Part shown: one piece after another, positions 33,886 to 42,816 of the stretch | Layout: each line of letters starts with the position of its first letter | Numbering within the stretch: the first letter of the stretch is position 1 | Origin: Bacteroidetes bacterium HGW-Bacteroidetes-6 | GTDB lineage: Bacteria > Bacteroidota > Bacteroidia > Bacteroidales > DTU049 | Assembly: GCA_002842495.1 (NCBI GenBank) | Contig: PHDB01000020.1 | Coordinates: 1 to 55,126 of the forward strand | DNA length: 55,126 nt | Direction: 5' to 3' | Position numbers and translations under genes: made by a program | Notes under the pieces: model-generated | Told to the model about the DNA's origin: nothing | Database searches by the model: none | The model's input: the letters and a program-made list of their open reading frames with translations, nothing else

Positions 33886-35796
33886 TTAATTGCTGATAAC
33901 CCTGAATTCGGTGCGGCGGTTGCTGGCACGTCCTTCAGGAGTATCGTTTGTTTCGATGGGTAAAGTGTCGCCAAAACCTTTGTAGGTAAGGCGGCTCGCG
34001 GAAATTCCTTTGCCGATGAGGTAATTGTAAACCGATTTGGCTCTGTTTTCCGACAACTGCTGGTTGTGTTCTTTTCCGCCTGTGTTGTCGGTGTGACCGC
34101 GGATTTCGATTTTCATTTTGCTGTTTTTCTGAAGCATCTGTATGAGTTTTTCAAGCTCAACAAACGATTCGGGCTTCAAGTCGAATTTGTCGGTGTCGAA
34201 GAAAATATTTTTCAAAACCACAATGGCATCTTTGTCGATAGGCTGTAATTCAACGTTTTTGATAAAAGGATCGGTTTTCGAATGAACGCCGCTTAGGTTG
34301 AAATTCTCAGAATAGAAAAGGTAGTTGTCGCGCGAAACATTCAATCCGTAGTCGTGTCCCGAAGGAATACAAAGCAGAAAACTTCCCGTTTCGTCCGATT
34401 GCGATGCGGCTACAACATTGCCATTGTTTAAATCGGTAAGCTCAAACGAAGCCGAAAGGGGGATTTGCGTAAGCTGATCAACCACAATGCCTTTCATGTA
34501 GGTAACGGCTTCGGGGCGGGCTTCTTCGTACAAGTCAAAACTGAAAATATCCATTTTTTGGCCTAGAAGGCCACCTCCTGCAAAATAGGCTTTATCGCCC
34601 GAAGCCGACACAAAAAGAAAAGCCTCGTCATTGCTTGTATTGATAGGATATCCAATGTTGATAGGCTCACTCCAGGTCGAATCGGCTTGCTTACGACTGA
34701 CAAAAATGTCGAGTCCACCCATTCCCAAATGTCCGTCCGAGGTGAAATACAATGTTTTGCCATCGGGGTGCATAAATGGCGCCATTTCATTTCCGTTTGT
34801 GTTGATGGGAGATGGTAACATCTCGGGTTCTGACCAGGTATCTTCATCAATTAAATGAGTGACAAAAATATTCATACTTCCATTTCGTGAGGATGTGAAA
34901 TACAACGTCTTTCCGTCGGGCGAAATACTGGGTTGGCTATCCCAGCTTTTCGAATTGATTTCGTATAGGTTAACGGGATAGTCCCAATCGCCTTTGCGCC
35001 ATTTCGACATATAAATGTCGCAACTTCCCTTACCCGATTCGCGATTGCAAGCGGTAAAGAAGAATGTTTTTCCATCGGGAGAAATGGTATGAGCTCCTTC
35101 GTTCTGAGGACTGTTCAAGTGTTTGCTCAACGGAACAGCTTCGGTCCAGTTTCCATTCACAAAACGGCTTGTGTAGAAATCTTCCTGCATCGACGTAGCA
35201 CTTTCGGCCGAAGTTGATGGGAGTAGTCGGGTGAAAATAATTACATTTTCGTCGGCAGTGAGAGCGGGCATGTATTCCGAATTTTCGGTATTCACGCCTG
35301 ACCCCAGTGGTTGTGGGTCGAAATCGCGGGGATGATTGATCTGGTCGATAGCAAATTTGCACTGTTCAAGCCCCTTTTCGGCTTGTGCACGCGAAGCTAC
35401 CTTGATGTCGCGTCGTTTCAAATAGCGTTCGTAGTTGGCTGCTGCTTTTTCGTAAAGGCCATTTTTTGCCTGCATTCTGGCCAAAACCAGCATGGTTCCG
35501 GGAAAGAAGTCTTCGTCAATCTCTATCGATTTTTCAAAATATTCCATGGACTTTTCGTAATCTTTTTGCTCTTCGTATGCGGTACCCAACATGATGTAGG
35601 GTTCCACAAATTTTTTGTCGTACGCAATGGCTTTCAAAAAAGCTTGTTCGGCATCGTCGTAGGCATATATTTCCATGGCATCCATGCCTTTGTAGTATTC
35701 TTTGATGGCTTTTTTGTTGTTGCTCGATAGTTTTTCCTGAGCCATACAACCGGTTGCCACAATCAACAGCAATATTAAAACGGAGAGATGTTTCAT
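33886..35796 (-). CDS. PorE-like lipoprotein: TPR, PD40 beta-propeller, OmpA C-terminal domain
   Basis: A 636-residue outer-membrane lipoprotein with the domain order of PorE of the type IX secretion system. Signal peptide ends at Cys17 (A-T-G-C-M-A-Q). TPR-like helices span about 25-150 (Y-I-M-L-G-T-A-Y-E-E-Q-K-D-Y). A WD40-like PD40 propeller spans about 165-420, with repeated I-S-P-D-G-K-T-L-Y-F-T-S. A carboxypeptidase-regulatory-like insert lies at about 430-510. The OmpA peptidoglycan-binding domain ends the protein (I-R-G-H-T-D-N-T-G, S-E-N-R-A-K-S-V, G-F-G-D-T). PorE links the T9SS to peptidoglycan; many paralogues of this build exist, so the exact role is open. Four bases after queE. 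Confidence 0.85.
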   Translation of the reverse strand: MKHLSVLILLLIVATGCMAQEKLSSNNKKAIKEYYKGMDAMEIYAYDDAEQAFLKAIAYDKKFVEPYIMLGTAYEEQKDYEKSMEYFEKSIEIDEDFFPGTMLVLARMQAKNGLYEKAAANYERYLKRRDIKVASRAQAEKGLEQCKFAIDQINHPRDFDPQPLGSGVNTENSEYMPALTADENVIIFTRLLPSTSAESATSMQEDFYTSRFVNGNWTEAVPLSKHLNSPQNEGAHTISPDGKTFFFTACNRESGKGSCDIYMSKWRKGDWDYPVNLYEINSKSWDSQPSISPDGKTLYFTSSRNGSMNIFVTHLIDEDTWSEPEMLPSPINTNGNEMAPFMHPDGKTLYFTSDGHLGMGGLDIFVSRKQADSTWSEPINIGYPINTSNDEAFLFVSASGDKAYFAGGGLLGQKMDIFSFDLYEEARPEAVTYMKGIVVDQLTQIPLSASFELTDLNNGNVVAASQSDETGSFLLCIPSGHDYGLNVSRDNYLFYSENFNLSGVHSKTDPFIKNVELQPIDKDAIVVLKNIFFDTDKFDLKPESFVELEKLIQMLQKNSKMKIEIRGHTDNTGGKEHNQQLSENRAKSVYNYLIGKGISASRLTYKGFGDTLPIETNDTPEGRASNRRTEFRVISN

Positions 35797-35800
35797 GGAT

Positions 35801-36427
35801 TCAGGGAATTTTAATGTATTTGTGGGTCTGAACCGAGAGTCGCCAATCGGGATTTTTTGAAATATAACGGATAATCAGCGGTAAAATTTTGTCACGAACA
35901 CTCCATTCGGGCTGAAGAAGCAAAATACAGCGGTTGTTTACTCTTTTTGCCAGATTTTCGGCAAACACAAAATCGCTTTCGGTTTCAATAATAATTTTCA
36001 ACTCTCCGGCTGCCGAAAACCAGAAATCATTGATGATTTGCCCTTTTTTGGGACTCAGGCAAATCCAGTCGAATGTCCCCGACGGAGCTTCGCTACCCGA
36101 TGTTTCAACAAAAATAGCAATGCCTTTGCTTTTGAGCTCCGAGGTGAGGTGGTCGAGATTCCACATTAAGGGTTCACCTCCAGTGATAACAACCGAACCG
36201 GCTTTCGATTCAGCTGCAGCTTCTACAATTTCGTTGGCTGGAACCAAAGGATGCAAATCGGGATTCCACGATTCTTTTACATCGCAAAAGCTGCAACCAA
36301 CATCGCATCCCCCCAATCGAATAAACCAGGCTGCACGCCCGGTGTTTACTCCTTCGCCTTGCAGGCTCAGAAACTGTTCCATTAGTGGTAGCATCAATCC
36401 GTCACCGGTGCCGGGTTTCGTTTTCAT
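35801..36427 (-). CDS. queE: 7-carboxy-7-deazaguanine synthase
   Basis: Radical SAM enzyme of queuosine biosynthesis that contracts 6-carboxy-tetrahydropterin to 7-carboxy-7-deazaguanine. Its 208 residues are typical. It opens with F-L-S-L-Q-G-E-G-V-N-T-G, followed by the cluster motif C41-x3-C45-x2-C48 (C-D-V-G-C-S-F-C), the standard radical SAM spacing, then I-T-G-G-E-P-L for SAM binding. It is the first gene of the string leading to the PorE-like gene, cysH and the symporter. A QueG-like iron-sulfur protein is encoded at 47586-48290. Confidence 0.96.
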   Translation of the reverse strand: MKTKPGTGDGLMLPLMEQFLSLQGEGVNTGRAAWFIRLGGCDVGCSFCDVKESWNPDLHPLVPANEIVEAAAESKAGSVVITGGEPLMWNLDHLTSELKSKGIAIFVETSGSEAPSGTFDWICLSPKKGQIINDFWFSAAGELKIIIETESDFVFAENLAKRVNNRCILLLQPEWSVRDKILPLIIRYISKNPDWRLSVQTHKYIKIP

Positions 36428-36432
36428 CGGTA

Positions 36433-36440
36433 CAAAAATA
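36433..36440 (-). promoter_or_regulatory. -7 element of the queE operon
   Basis: The minus strand reads TATTTTTG, matching TAnnTTTG, five bases before the queE ATG at 36427, so the transcript is leaderless or nearly so. Confidence 0.65.
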
Positions 36441-36653
36441 CATAAAATAGTAGAGATCGCATTGCTGGCAGGTACTCACAATTTCGTTATAATCTTGTTA
36501 TACTTGTCAGTTATGGTGTTGAGTCTTTCCGGATTCGTGTCGATACAATGCCGGCAAAAAGCCTTAAATTGGAGAAAAAGCATACAGCCGGATGAGAAAT
36601 ACCTGTGACTTTACAGCCCTTAAAAAGGGTTTCTTCAGTTAAAATGGAAAAAA

Positions 36654-38819
36654 TTATTTCCTTATATCAAGCTCTTCAATCAGGCGATGACCTCCTGCAA
36701 ATTTGTCGATAACAAACAATACATAGCGAATATCGACACAAATACAACGCTGCAATTCGGGTTCGAAAACAATATCGCCCGACATAGCTTCCCAGTTGGC
36801 ATCGAATGCCAGGCCAATGAGTTCGCCATTCCCATTAATTACAGGCGAGCCACTGTTCCCTCCGGTAATGTCGTTGTTGGTAAGGAAACAAGTAACAATA
36901 TCGCCGTTTTCCGAATACTGCCCGAAGTCTTTTTTCTCGTACAGTTCTTTTATTTTGGCAGGGACCAAAAATTCGGGATTATCCGGATTTTCTTTTTCCA
37001 TCACACCCGAAAGCGTTGAAAAATATTTGTAGTTAATAGCATCGGCACCATTGTAGGGCAGCACTTTTCCGTAAGTGAGCCGCATGGTGCTGTTGGCATC
37101 GGGGTAGAATTTTTTATCGGGATACATTTCGCGTAATCCTTGTACATAGCCTCGCATTCCTTGATTGAGTTGAAAGGTAAGGGGTTGAATATCGCCCAGC
37201 AATTTATTGTATAAATCGTAAACCTGTGCTGCTACTTCGAAAATAGGATCCTTTTGCATCACTTCCAAAGTTGGGTTTGTCAGAAATGCATCCATCTTGT
37301 CTTTGTTGGTAAAAATCGACAATAAAAATGCGTAATCAGCATACAAACGGTAATCATTTTTAAATTTCTCACTTACTTCTTTGTAGAATGCAGGATGAAA
37401 ATCGGTAGAAATATCATTGGCATAGAGTTCAATCATAGCTGCAAATAATTGCATTTCGGTTTTATTATCGTACAGTTCAAAATATTTTTCTGACTGCGAC
37501 TGGAGCCCTTTTGCAATATCGTCAATTTTAGAAACATTGGGCTTTTCCGCACTAAGTTCTTTAAAAAGAGTCCGGAATTTACCTGCAAACGAAATGGCAT
37601 TGCTGCCCCGGAAAAATGACTCCGAAATATAATACTGTACCTTGCGCAGACGGCTCAGTTTCATCATTGAATTGTGTGTTTTTACCAACGCATCGCGGTA
37701 GTAACCAAATTTAGGAATTTGATCGTTGTTGGCCCACGAGTCAAAATCGTCTTCCATTATTCGCTTTCGTTCAATCACACTCAATCGTTGAATTCCTTTA
37801 TTTTGACCAATATAATATTTCCAATAATTAGCAGTCTGTGCATACTGACTGGCATACATCAAACGAACTTCGTCGCTGGCATCCATGTTTTTCTTCATGA
37901 TTTTCAGCTTGATGTCGCGAATTTTCACGATGCTTGGATTGATGTAGAGGTAGTTCGACTCAACTTCGTCGCTGGTAATATAGCGCGAGGTGCGTCCGGG
38001 ATAGCCAAGAATCATGGCAAAATCGTTTTCTTCTTTTGGCTTGATTGAAACCGGCAATGAGTAGCGGGGTTTCATGGGAATATTGTTCTTGTTGTATTCG
38101 GCTGGCTTTCCATCGGGGCCGGTATAGATGCGAAAAACGCTGAAATCGCCGGTATGGCGAGGCCACATCCAGTTGTCGGTATCGCCACCAAAATTTCCAA
38201 CGCAAAGCGGTGGAGTCATCACCAGACGAACATCGGGATATACTTCGTAAACAAACAAATAATATTCATTTCCATAGAAAAATCCTTTTACCGAAGCTTC
38301 CTGAAACTGCTCGCTCACGGCTTCATTTTCTATTTGTTTCGAAACGCGATTCACAATCTCTTCGCGCTCCATTTCTGTAACTTCGAACGGAATGGAATCG
38401 AGAACACGCTTGGTTACATTTTCAATACGAACCAAAAAACGCACATTAAGTCCCGATTTGGGATGCAGCTCGTCGCTCATGGTTTGCGCATAAAAGCCAT
38501 TTGTGAGTATATCGTTGCTAACGGTACTCAGCGATGCAATAGATGCATAACCACAATGATGATTGGTGAATACGAGCCCTTCCGACGAAACCACTTCGCC
38601 GGTACAGCCAGCTCCAAAAATCACAATCGCATCTTTCAGACTACTATGATTAACCGAATAGATTTCTTCAGCAGTCAAATTCAGTCCCATTTTCTGCATA
38701 TCGGTGTAGTTCAGTCTGTCGATAAATATCGGCAACCACATCCCTTCGTCGGCTTTGACAGGGACAAAACACATAACAGATAGCAGAAAAGCTACAAATA
38801 AAGTAAACCCTCTTTTCAT
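36654..38819 (-). CDS. S46 family dipeptidyl peptidase (DPP7/DPP11-like)
   Basis: An exported serine dipeptidyl peptidase of 721 residues from the ATG at 38819 (MKRGFTLF); a frame ten codons longer would precede the signal peptide with polar residues and was rejected. The signal peptide ends near V-K-A-D. The catalytic histidine is in F-T-N-H-H-C-G-Y (87-88) and the serine in T-G-G-N-S-G-S-P-V-I-N. The residue that separates DPP7 (Gly) from DPP11 (Arg) lies in the segment G-L-A-F-D-x-N-W-E-A-M; here x is Ala, so a small S1 pocket and hydrophobic preference are more likely than acidic. It acts in the periplasm, releasing dipeptides, and needs no neighbours. Confidence 0.93.
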   Translation of the reverse strand: MKRGFTLFVAFLLSVMCFVPVKADEGMWLPIFIDRLNYTDMQKMGLNLTAEEIYSVNHSSLKDAIVIFGAGCTGEVVSSEGLVFTNHHCGYASIASLSTVSNDILTNGFYAQTMSDELHPKSGLNVRFLVRIENVTKRVLDSIPFEVTEMEREEIVNRVSKQIENEAVSEQFQEASVKGFFYGNEYYLFVYEVYPDVRLVMTPPLCVGNFGGDTDNWMWPRHTGDFSVFRIYTGPDGKPAEYNKNNIPMKPRYSLPVSIKPKEENDFAMILGYPGRTSRYITSDEVESNYLYINPSIVKIRDIKLKIMKKNMDASDEVRLMYASQYAQTANYWKYYIGQNKGIQRLSVIERKRIMEDDFDSWANNDQIPKFGYYRDALVKTHNSMMKLSRLRKVQYYISESFFRGSNAISFAGKFRTLFKELSAEKPNVSKIDDIAKGLQSQSEKYFELYDNKTEMQLFAAMIELYANDISTDFHPAFYKEVSEKFKNDYRLYADYAFLLSIFTNKDKMDAFLTNPTLEVMQKDPIFEVAAQVYDLYNKLLGDIQPLTFQLNQGMRGYVQGLREMYPDKKFYPDANSTMRLTYGKVLPYNGADAINYKYFSTLSGVMEKENPDNPEFLVPAKIKELYEKKDFGQYSENGDIVTCFLTNNDITGGNSGSPVINGNGELIGLAFDANWEAMSGDIVFEPELQRCICVDIRYVLFVIDKFAGGHRLIEELDIRK

Positions 38820-39114
38820 AAAATTTAAACAGCTTTGTTCGAACAGCAATATTAGAACTTTTTTTTCATTCAGAGCATCTGTAATAATGCGGAATGCTTA
38901 CATTTTCGGCAAACTGTTTACAATAGTTAACATATGTTCATATTAAATTGCTTAATTGCACTATTTGCCCTATGGGGCATTTCTTGTTTTCGGAACATCA
39001 ATTATTGATTTAGTTGCTTTTGAACCACAACCGACACTATTGATTAAACAGATCAATCATTTTGAATATTTTACATGAAAAGCTTTTTGGAACGGCTTTT
39101 CTATAATATTATGG

Positions 39115-39435
39115 TCATTTTGGATTATTAATTCTTTCTTTCCGTATCAAATGAAGATAATTTCTACTACTGTCATTCATAAAGTCTTTTAATAAATCAT
39201 TTTTTCTTGAAACACACTTTTCTTTGCTTCCCGTTAATTCGTAGCGATAATATGATGTCCCTACAACGGGCTCTGAGCCATTTGGCAAATGAGCAAGAAG
39301 TTTGGATTTTAACAGTCCTTCACCTATGTATATGGTTATCTTGTCTTTATTAGCCAATTCATAAGCAGCAAAGTAATTATCTTCATCGGAAATAATTTCT
39401 TTCTTGTAATCTGACCATTTCTTTTTTATTCCCAT
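39115..39435 (-). CDS. Small GIY-YIG-like nuclease-fold protein
   Basis: A 106-residue cytoplasmic protein with the shape of a GIY-YIG domain: Y-E-L-A-N-K-D, then I-T-I-Y-I-G-E-G with the Y-I-G element, a helix with L-K-S-K-L-L-A-H-L, and later G-T-S-Y-Y-R-Y-E followed by C-V-S-R-K-N-D-L-L-K-D-F, where a charged residue would help bind metal. The GIY half is reduced to A-Y-E-L. The start at 39435 is preceded by a strong Shine-Dalgarno sequence (AAAGGAGG at 39445-39452), uncommon in this phylum. Intergenic DNA surrounds it on both sides. It may be a stray nuclease or repair-related protein. Confidence 0.55.
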   Translation of the reverse strand: MGIKKKWSDYKKEIISDEDNYFAAYELANKDKITIYIGEGLLKSKLLAHLPNGSEPVVGTSYYRYELTGSKEKCVSRKNDLLKDFMNDSSRNYLHLIRKERINNPK

Positions 39436-39847
39436 GGCTGAAATCCTCCTTTTAGTTTATGCTACAGTCTCTCAATGTTATGTCACGAACCGGTTTATAA
39501 CCTCTAATCTTCTACACATGGCTCCACTTCCTGTCGTATGGATTGAATTCAGCATCAGCAGAAGATATGGCAATGGTTATCATTTCTTCTTTAGATGGCA
39601 AAAATACTTTCTTCCAGTCAAATTTATATTCGTACAAATACTGAATTTGATCTGTGCGTGTTTGTTCGGATATTAGTCACTATACAATTACTTATCTTCC
39701 TTGTTTTCAGTTTTTTGTTGTTTTTTTCAGAACATGTTTCAAATTAATACATCAGTTCAGGAAGCCGGAAGTTTGTGAAATTTATGAAGCTGAAAGTTAA
39801 AAAACGAAAGCAATATTGAATAATATCGCCTATTGAGCAATAATCAA
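39436..39847. other. Intergenic region without a supported gene
   Basis: About 410 bases of AT-rich DNA between the GIY-YIG-like gene and the DUF349 promoter. A plus-strand frame at 39434-39676 has no family features or promoter and is treated as chance. The only feature seen is the Shine-Dalgarno sequence of the minus-strand gene at 39445-39452. Confidence 0.5.
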
Positions 39848-39878
39848 TTTGCTAATTCCCTACACTTTATTATTTTTG
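39848..39878 (+). promoter_or_regulatory. Consensus Bacteroidota promoter of the DUF349 gene
   Basis: TTTG (39848-39851), an exact 19-base spacer, and TATTTTTG (39871-39878) match the primary sigma factor consensus on both boxes. The leader is about 30 nt. Confidence 0.8.
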
Positions 39879-39910
39879 CAGTCTGATTCAAAATTTGAAA
39901 TCGCACTCAG

Positions 39911-42016
39911 ATGGAAGAGAACAAAGAAATTCGTGATGAGAAGGTGGAATTGCCTGTCGATAACAGCGAGATGCAATTGGAAAAAGCGACCGAAATAGTT
40001 TCTGAAGACAAGGCAGAAGTTCGCGAGGAGGAGACTGCGGAAGAATCTGTAGAGGTACAGGAAGAAGCTGTTGTTGAGGAAAAAACTGAGATTCAGGAAC
40101 CCGAAGCAATTGCCGAAGAAGTTGTTGCGTCCGAAACTCCTGTAGTCGTTGAAGAGCAGCCAGATGTTCTTTCCGAAGAAAGTGTGTTTGCCAGTGGCGA
40201 AAGCAATTATCAGCTCGAAGATGTTATTCCTGAAAAACCCGAGGATACCGACGAACACGAAGACGAACTGGCTCCGCTCGATTTCAGTGAATACGAAAAA
40301 TACGACCTCGAACAACTCAAAGACGAAGCTTTGCGTCTTATTCAGCAGGCCGAAGATATTACCGTTGTGCGTCCTGCCTTTTTAAAACTGCGTGAACTTC
40401 ATAATGCATTGGTAGATGTAGAGCAGCAGCGTATCGGCGAACTCCCTGACGACGATGAAGAGGCTCTGGGTTTCAAAGAAGAGATCGATAAAAAATCGAA
40501 AGAATTTGGAGCTATCTGGGGCATTTTTCAGGAGAAGCGCAAAGAACATTTCGAAGATCAGGCACGCCAGATGGAAGAAAACCATGAGAAAAAGCTGGCA
40601 TTGCTCGAAGATTTGAAAAAACTGATCGACTCGGAAGAACCGCTGAAAAATACGTTTGATGAATTCAAAAAGATTCAGGAAAGCTGGCGCGAAATCGGAA
40701 TGGTTCCCAAAGACAAAAACAACGATTTGTGGTTAAGCTACAACCATCATGTGCAACTGTTTCTCGATAAAGTGAAGCTTAATCGGGAATTGCGCGACCT
40801 CGACATGAAAAAGAACCTTGAAATCAAAGTTGAATTGTGCGAGAAAGCCGAGGAGCTCATTCTTGAAAAATCGGTACACGAAGCATTCAAGCGTTTACAG
40901 GACTTGCATCGTATCTGGAAAGAAACAGGCCCGGTTCCCGGCGATGTAAAAGACGAAATATGGGATCGATTCCGCAATGCATCAGAAAAAATTCGCGAAA
41001 TCAGAATTGGTCATTACGAAGATTTGAACAAAAAATTCGAAGCCAATTACGAAGCCAAGCAAGCGCTGGTTGAAAAGGCCCGAAATATTGCATCTGCCGA
41101 ATTTTCAACCATGAAGCAATGGAATTCGTCAACCAAGGAAATGAATGAACTTTTCGACCTGTGGCGTTCTATTGGTCCAGCTCCGAAAGAGCATAACGAA
41201 AAAGTGTGGACTGATTTCAAATCGATCCTCGATGCATTCTATGCTGCCCGGAAAGAGTACTTCAATACTATTCGTCAGGAGCTCAACGAAAATTACAACA
41301 AAAAACTCAATATTTGTCTCGAAGCTGAAGCTTTAAAAGACAACAGCGATTGGCGTAAAACCAGTCAGGATTTGATTCGTCTTCAGAATGAGTGGAAAAA
41401 GGTTGGCCCGGTTCATAAGATCAAGTCTGATATATTGTGGAAGCGTTTCCGTACAGCATGCGACGACTTTTTTAATCGCAAAAAGGCATATTTCGAAAAT
41501 ATCAACGCTGTTGAATCGGAAAATATGCAGAAGAAACTCGATTTAATCAATGAGCTTGGTCAGCATACATTTTCTGACAATAACAAAGAGAACCTGGTTG
41601 CTATTCATGAATTTCAGCGTCGTTGGTTCGATGCCGGCCGGGTTCCGATTGAGAAAAAGGATGAATTACAATCGACCTGGAACAAGAAAATCGATGAAAT
41701 ATTAAGTCAGCTTAAGATTAGCCGTTTCGAAACCGAAAATGTTCGGTTTAAAGAAAGGATGGATTCGATTTCGGCCTCCGACGATGGTCGCGACAAAATG
41801 TGGCAAGAGGTTAAAAGAATCCGGTTTAATGTATCGAAGATGGAACAAGATGTTCAGCTTTGGGAAAATAATATGGGCTTTTTTGCCAGTTCGAAGAATG
41901 CCGATATTCTTTTGAAGGAGTTTAAAGAAAAAATTGAAAAGGCAAAAGTTGACATTAAAGTGATGAAAGAGAAGGAGAAGTATCTTCAGAATCTTATAGA
42001 CGAAAAAAAGAAATAA
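39911..42016 (+). CDS. DUF349-repeat protein
   Basis: A 701-residue cytoplasmic protein. The first about 120 residues are strongly acidic (Glu/Asp/Val-rich) and probably disordered. The rest is a chain of helical DUF349 repeats, each with the pattern L-x-D-x-K-x-L-I, K-x-I-Q-E-S-W-R-E-I-G-x-V-P-K, W-x-x-F, seen at least five times (W-K-E-T-G-P-V-P-G, W-R-S-I-G-P-A-P-K, W-K-K-V-G-P-V-H-K, W-F-D-A-G-R-V-P-I). It should form a long coiled-coil rod. DUF349 proteins are conserved in Bacteroidota but their role is not established. The gene has a consensus promoter and ends 60 bases before tRNA-Gln. Confidence 0.93.
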   Translation: MEENKEIRDEKVELPVDNSEMQLEKATEIVSEDKAEVREEETAEESVEVQEEAVVEEKTEIQEPEAIAEEVVASETPVVVEEQPDVLSEESVFASGESNYQLEDVIPEKPEDTDEHEDELAPLDFSEYEKYDLEQLKDEALRLIQQAEDITVVRPAFLKLRELHNALVDVEQQRIGELPDDDEEALGFKEEIDKKSKEFGAIWGIFQEKRKEHFEDQARQMEENHEKKLALLEDLKKLIDSEEPLKNTFDEFKKIQESWREIGMVPKDKNNDLWLSYNHHVQLFLDKVKLNRELRDLDMKKNLEIKVELCEKAEELILEKSVHEAFKRLQDLHRIWKETGPVPGDVKDEIWDRFRNASEKIREIRIGHYEDLNKKFEANYEAKQALVEKARNIASAEFSTMKQWNSSTKEMNELFDLWRSIGPAPKEHNEKVWTDFKSILDAFYAARKEYFNTIRQELNENYNKKLNICLEAEALKDNSDWRKTSQDLIRLQNEWKKVGPVHKIKSDILWKRFRTACDDFFNRKKAYFENINAVESENMQKKLDLINELGQHTFSDNNKENLVAIHEFQRRWFDAGRVPIEKKDELQSTWNKKIDEILSQLKISRFETENVRFKERMDSISASDDGRDKMWQEVKRIRFNVSKMEQDVQLWENNMGFFASSKNADILLKEFKEKIEKAKVDIKVMKEKEKYLQNLIDEKKK

Positions 42017-42056
42017 AAAAAATCTTACCGGAAGTGCAAACATGTGAATATTTTTG

Positions 42057-42064
42057 TATTTTTG
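42057..42064 (+). promoter_or_regulatory. -7 element of tRNA-Gln
   Basis: TATTTTTG matches TAnnTTTG and ends 11 bases before the tRNA, right for initiation just upstream of its 5' end. Confidence 0.6.
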
Positions 42065-42075
42065 CACTCCCAAAA

Positions 42076-42148
42076 TGTCCTGTGGTGTAACTGGCAACAC
42101 GTCTGATTCTGGATCAGAAGAGTTCAGGTTCGACCCCTGACAGGACAA
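42076..42148 (+). tRNA. tRNA-Gln (anticodon CTG)
   Basis: A 73-nt cloverleaf. The acceptor stem pairs TGTCCTG (42076-42082) with CAGGACA (42141-42147) perfectly, with A as discriminator. The anticodon stem is TCTGA/TCAGA around the loop TTCTGGA, giving CTG for glutamine. The T arm has the usual GGTTCGACC. CCA is not encoded. A hairpin at 42150-42182 follows directly and may end transcription. Confidence 0.95.
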
Positions 42149-42149
42149 C

Positions 42150-42182
42150 AAAGAATCGCTGCTCAATGAGTGGCGATTCTTT
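42150..42182. terminator. Hairpin after tRNA-Gln, shared with the convergent gene end
   Basis: AAAGAATCGC (42150-42159) and GCGATTCTTT (42173-42182) form a perfect 10-bp stem. It overlaps the stop codon of the minus-strand gene at 42181. Confidence 0.75.
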
Positions 42183-42720
42183 ATTTTATAACTGGAGCTT
42201 CCTGGGTTGGAATAATATACATGTCCCAGTCGTTTTCCAAATCGTACTTTTTGCCGTTGACCAGTGCCAGCGAAGTTCCTCCAAGTACTTCTATCACGCC
42301 AAGTGCCGAAAAAGCAATGCCCAGTGGAACCAATATGATACTTGCAAGCGATTGCTCTGTAAAGCCTTCAATGATCATGGTTGTGCCACCGGCAAAGGTA
42401 AGCAAGCCAAAAATGCCCAGCAATCCACCTCCGATTTTAGCAAATACCAAACCCGTTGAATTACCACGGATTTTCGGAATATTATCAACAGGGACCACCA
42501 CTTCGTTTACCTGAATGCTACTGTCGTCGACAATAAGAATCTTTCCGGCATAAACATCTTCGGATCGGGTATAAACTTTCACTCGCTTACCTTCATAAAT
42601 GTATCGCACTTTTTCCGGATCTTTTTTGCTGACCAGTTTGATTACGTAATCCGGCTGTTGCGAAAAACATGAAAAAGCCAATGAAATTGCAATTAATACA
42701 AGTAAGGCTTTTTGTTTCAT
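42181..42720 (-). CDS. Exported membrane protein of unknown function
   Basis: A 179-residue protein with an N-terminal signal sequence (about 1-19, S-C-F-S near the end, possibly a lipobox but with Phe at -1). A beta-rich region follows (K-R-V-K-V-Y-T-R-S-E-D, S-I-Q-V-N-E-V-V-V-P). Two hydrophobic helices lie at about 95-115 and 125-150 with G-G-G-L-L-G-I-F-G-L-L and S-I-I-L-V-P-L-G-I-A. I do not recognise the family. The gene is monocistronic with a -7 element at 42737-42744 and is convergent with the tRNA. Confidence 0.72.
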   Translation of the reverse strand: MKQKALLVLIAISLAFSCFSQQPDYVIKLVSKKDPEKVRYIYEGKRVKVYTRSEDVYAGKILIVDDSSIQVNEVVVPVDNIPKIRGNSTGLVFAKIGGGLLGIFGLLTFAGGTTMIIEGFTEQSLASIILVPLGIAFSALGVIEVLGGTSLALVNGKKYDLENDWDMYIIPTQEAPVIK

Positions 42721-42736
42721 AGACGAATGTTTTTTG

Positions 42737-42744
42737 CAAAAATA
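42737..42744 (-). promoter_or_regulatory. -7 element of the 42181-42720 gene
   Basis: The minus strand reads TATTTTTG, matching TAnnTTTG, 16 bases before the ATG at 42720. Confidence 0.55.
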
Positions 42745-42816
42745 ATAATATTCCTGGACTAATGATATAAATCACAGACGATCTGTGGATTGAAAGAATA
42801 GCTCTAATTTTACTTC

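Noticed and set aside
39434-39676. Plus-strand frame of 80 codons in intergenic DNA
   Set aside because: No promoter, no family features, and its start overlaps the start of the opposite GIY-YIG-like gene.
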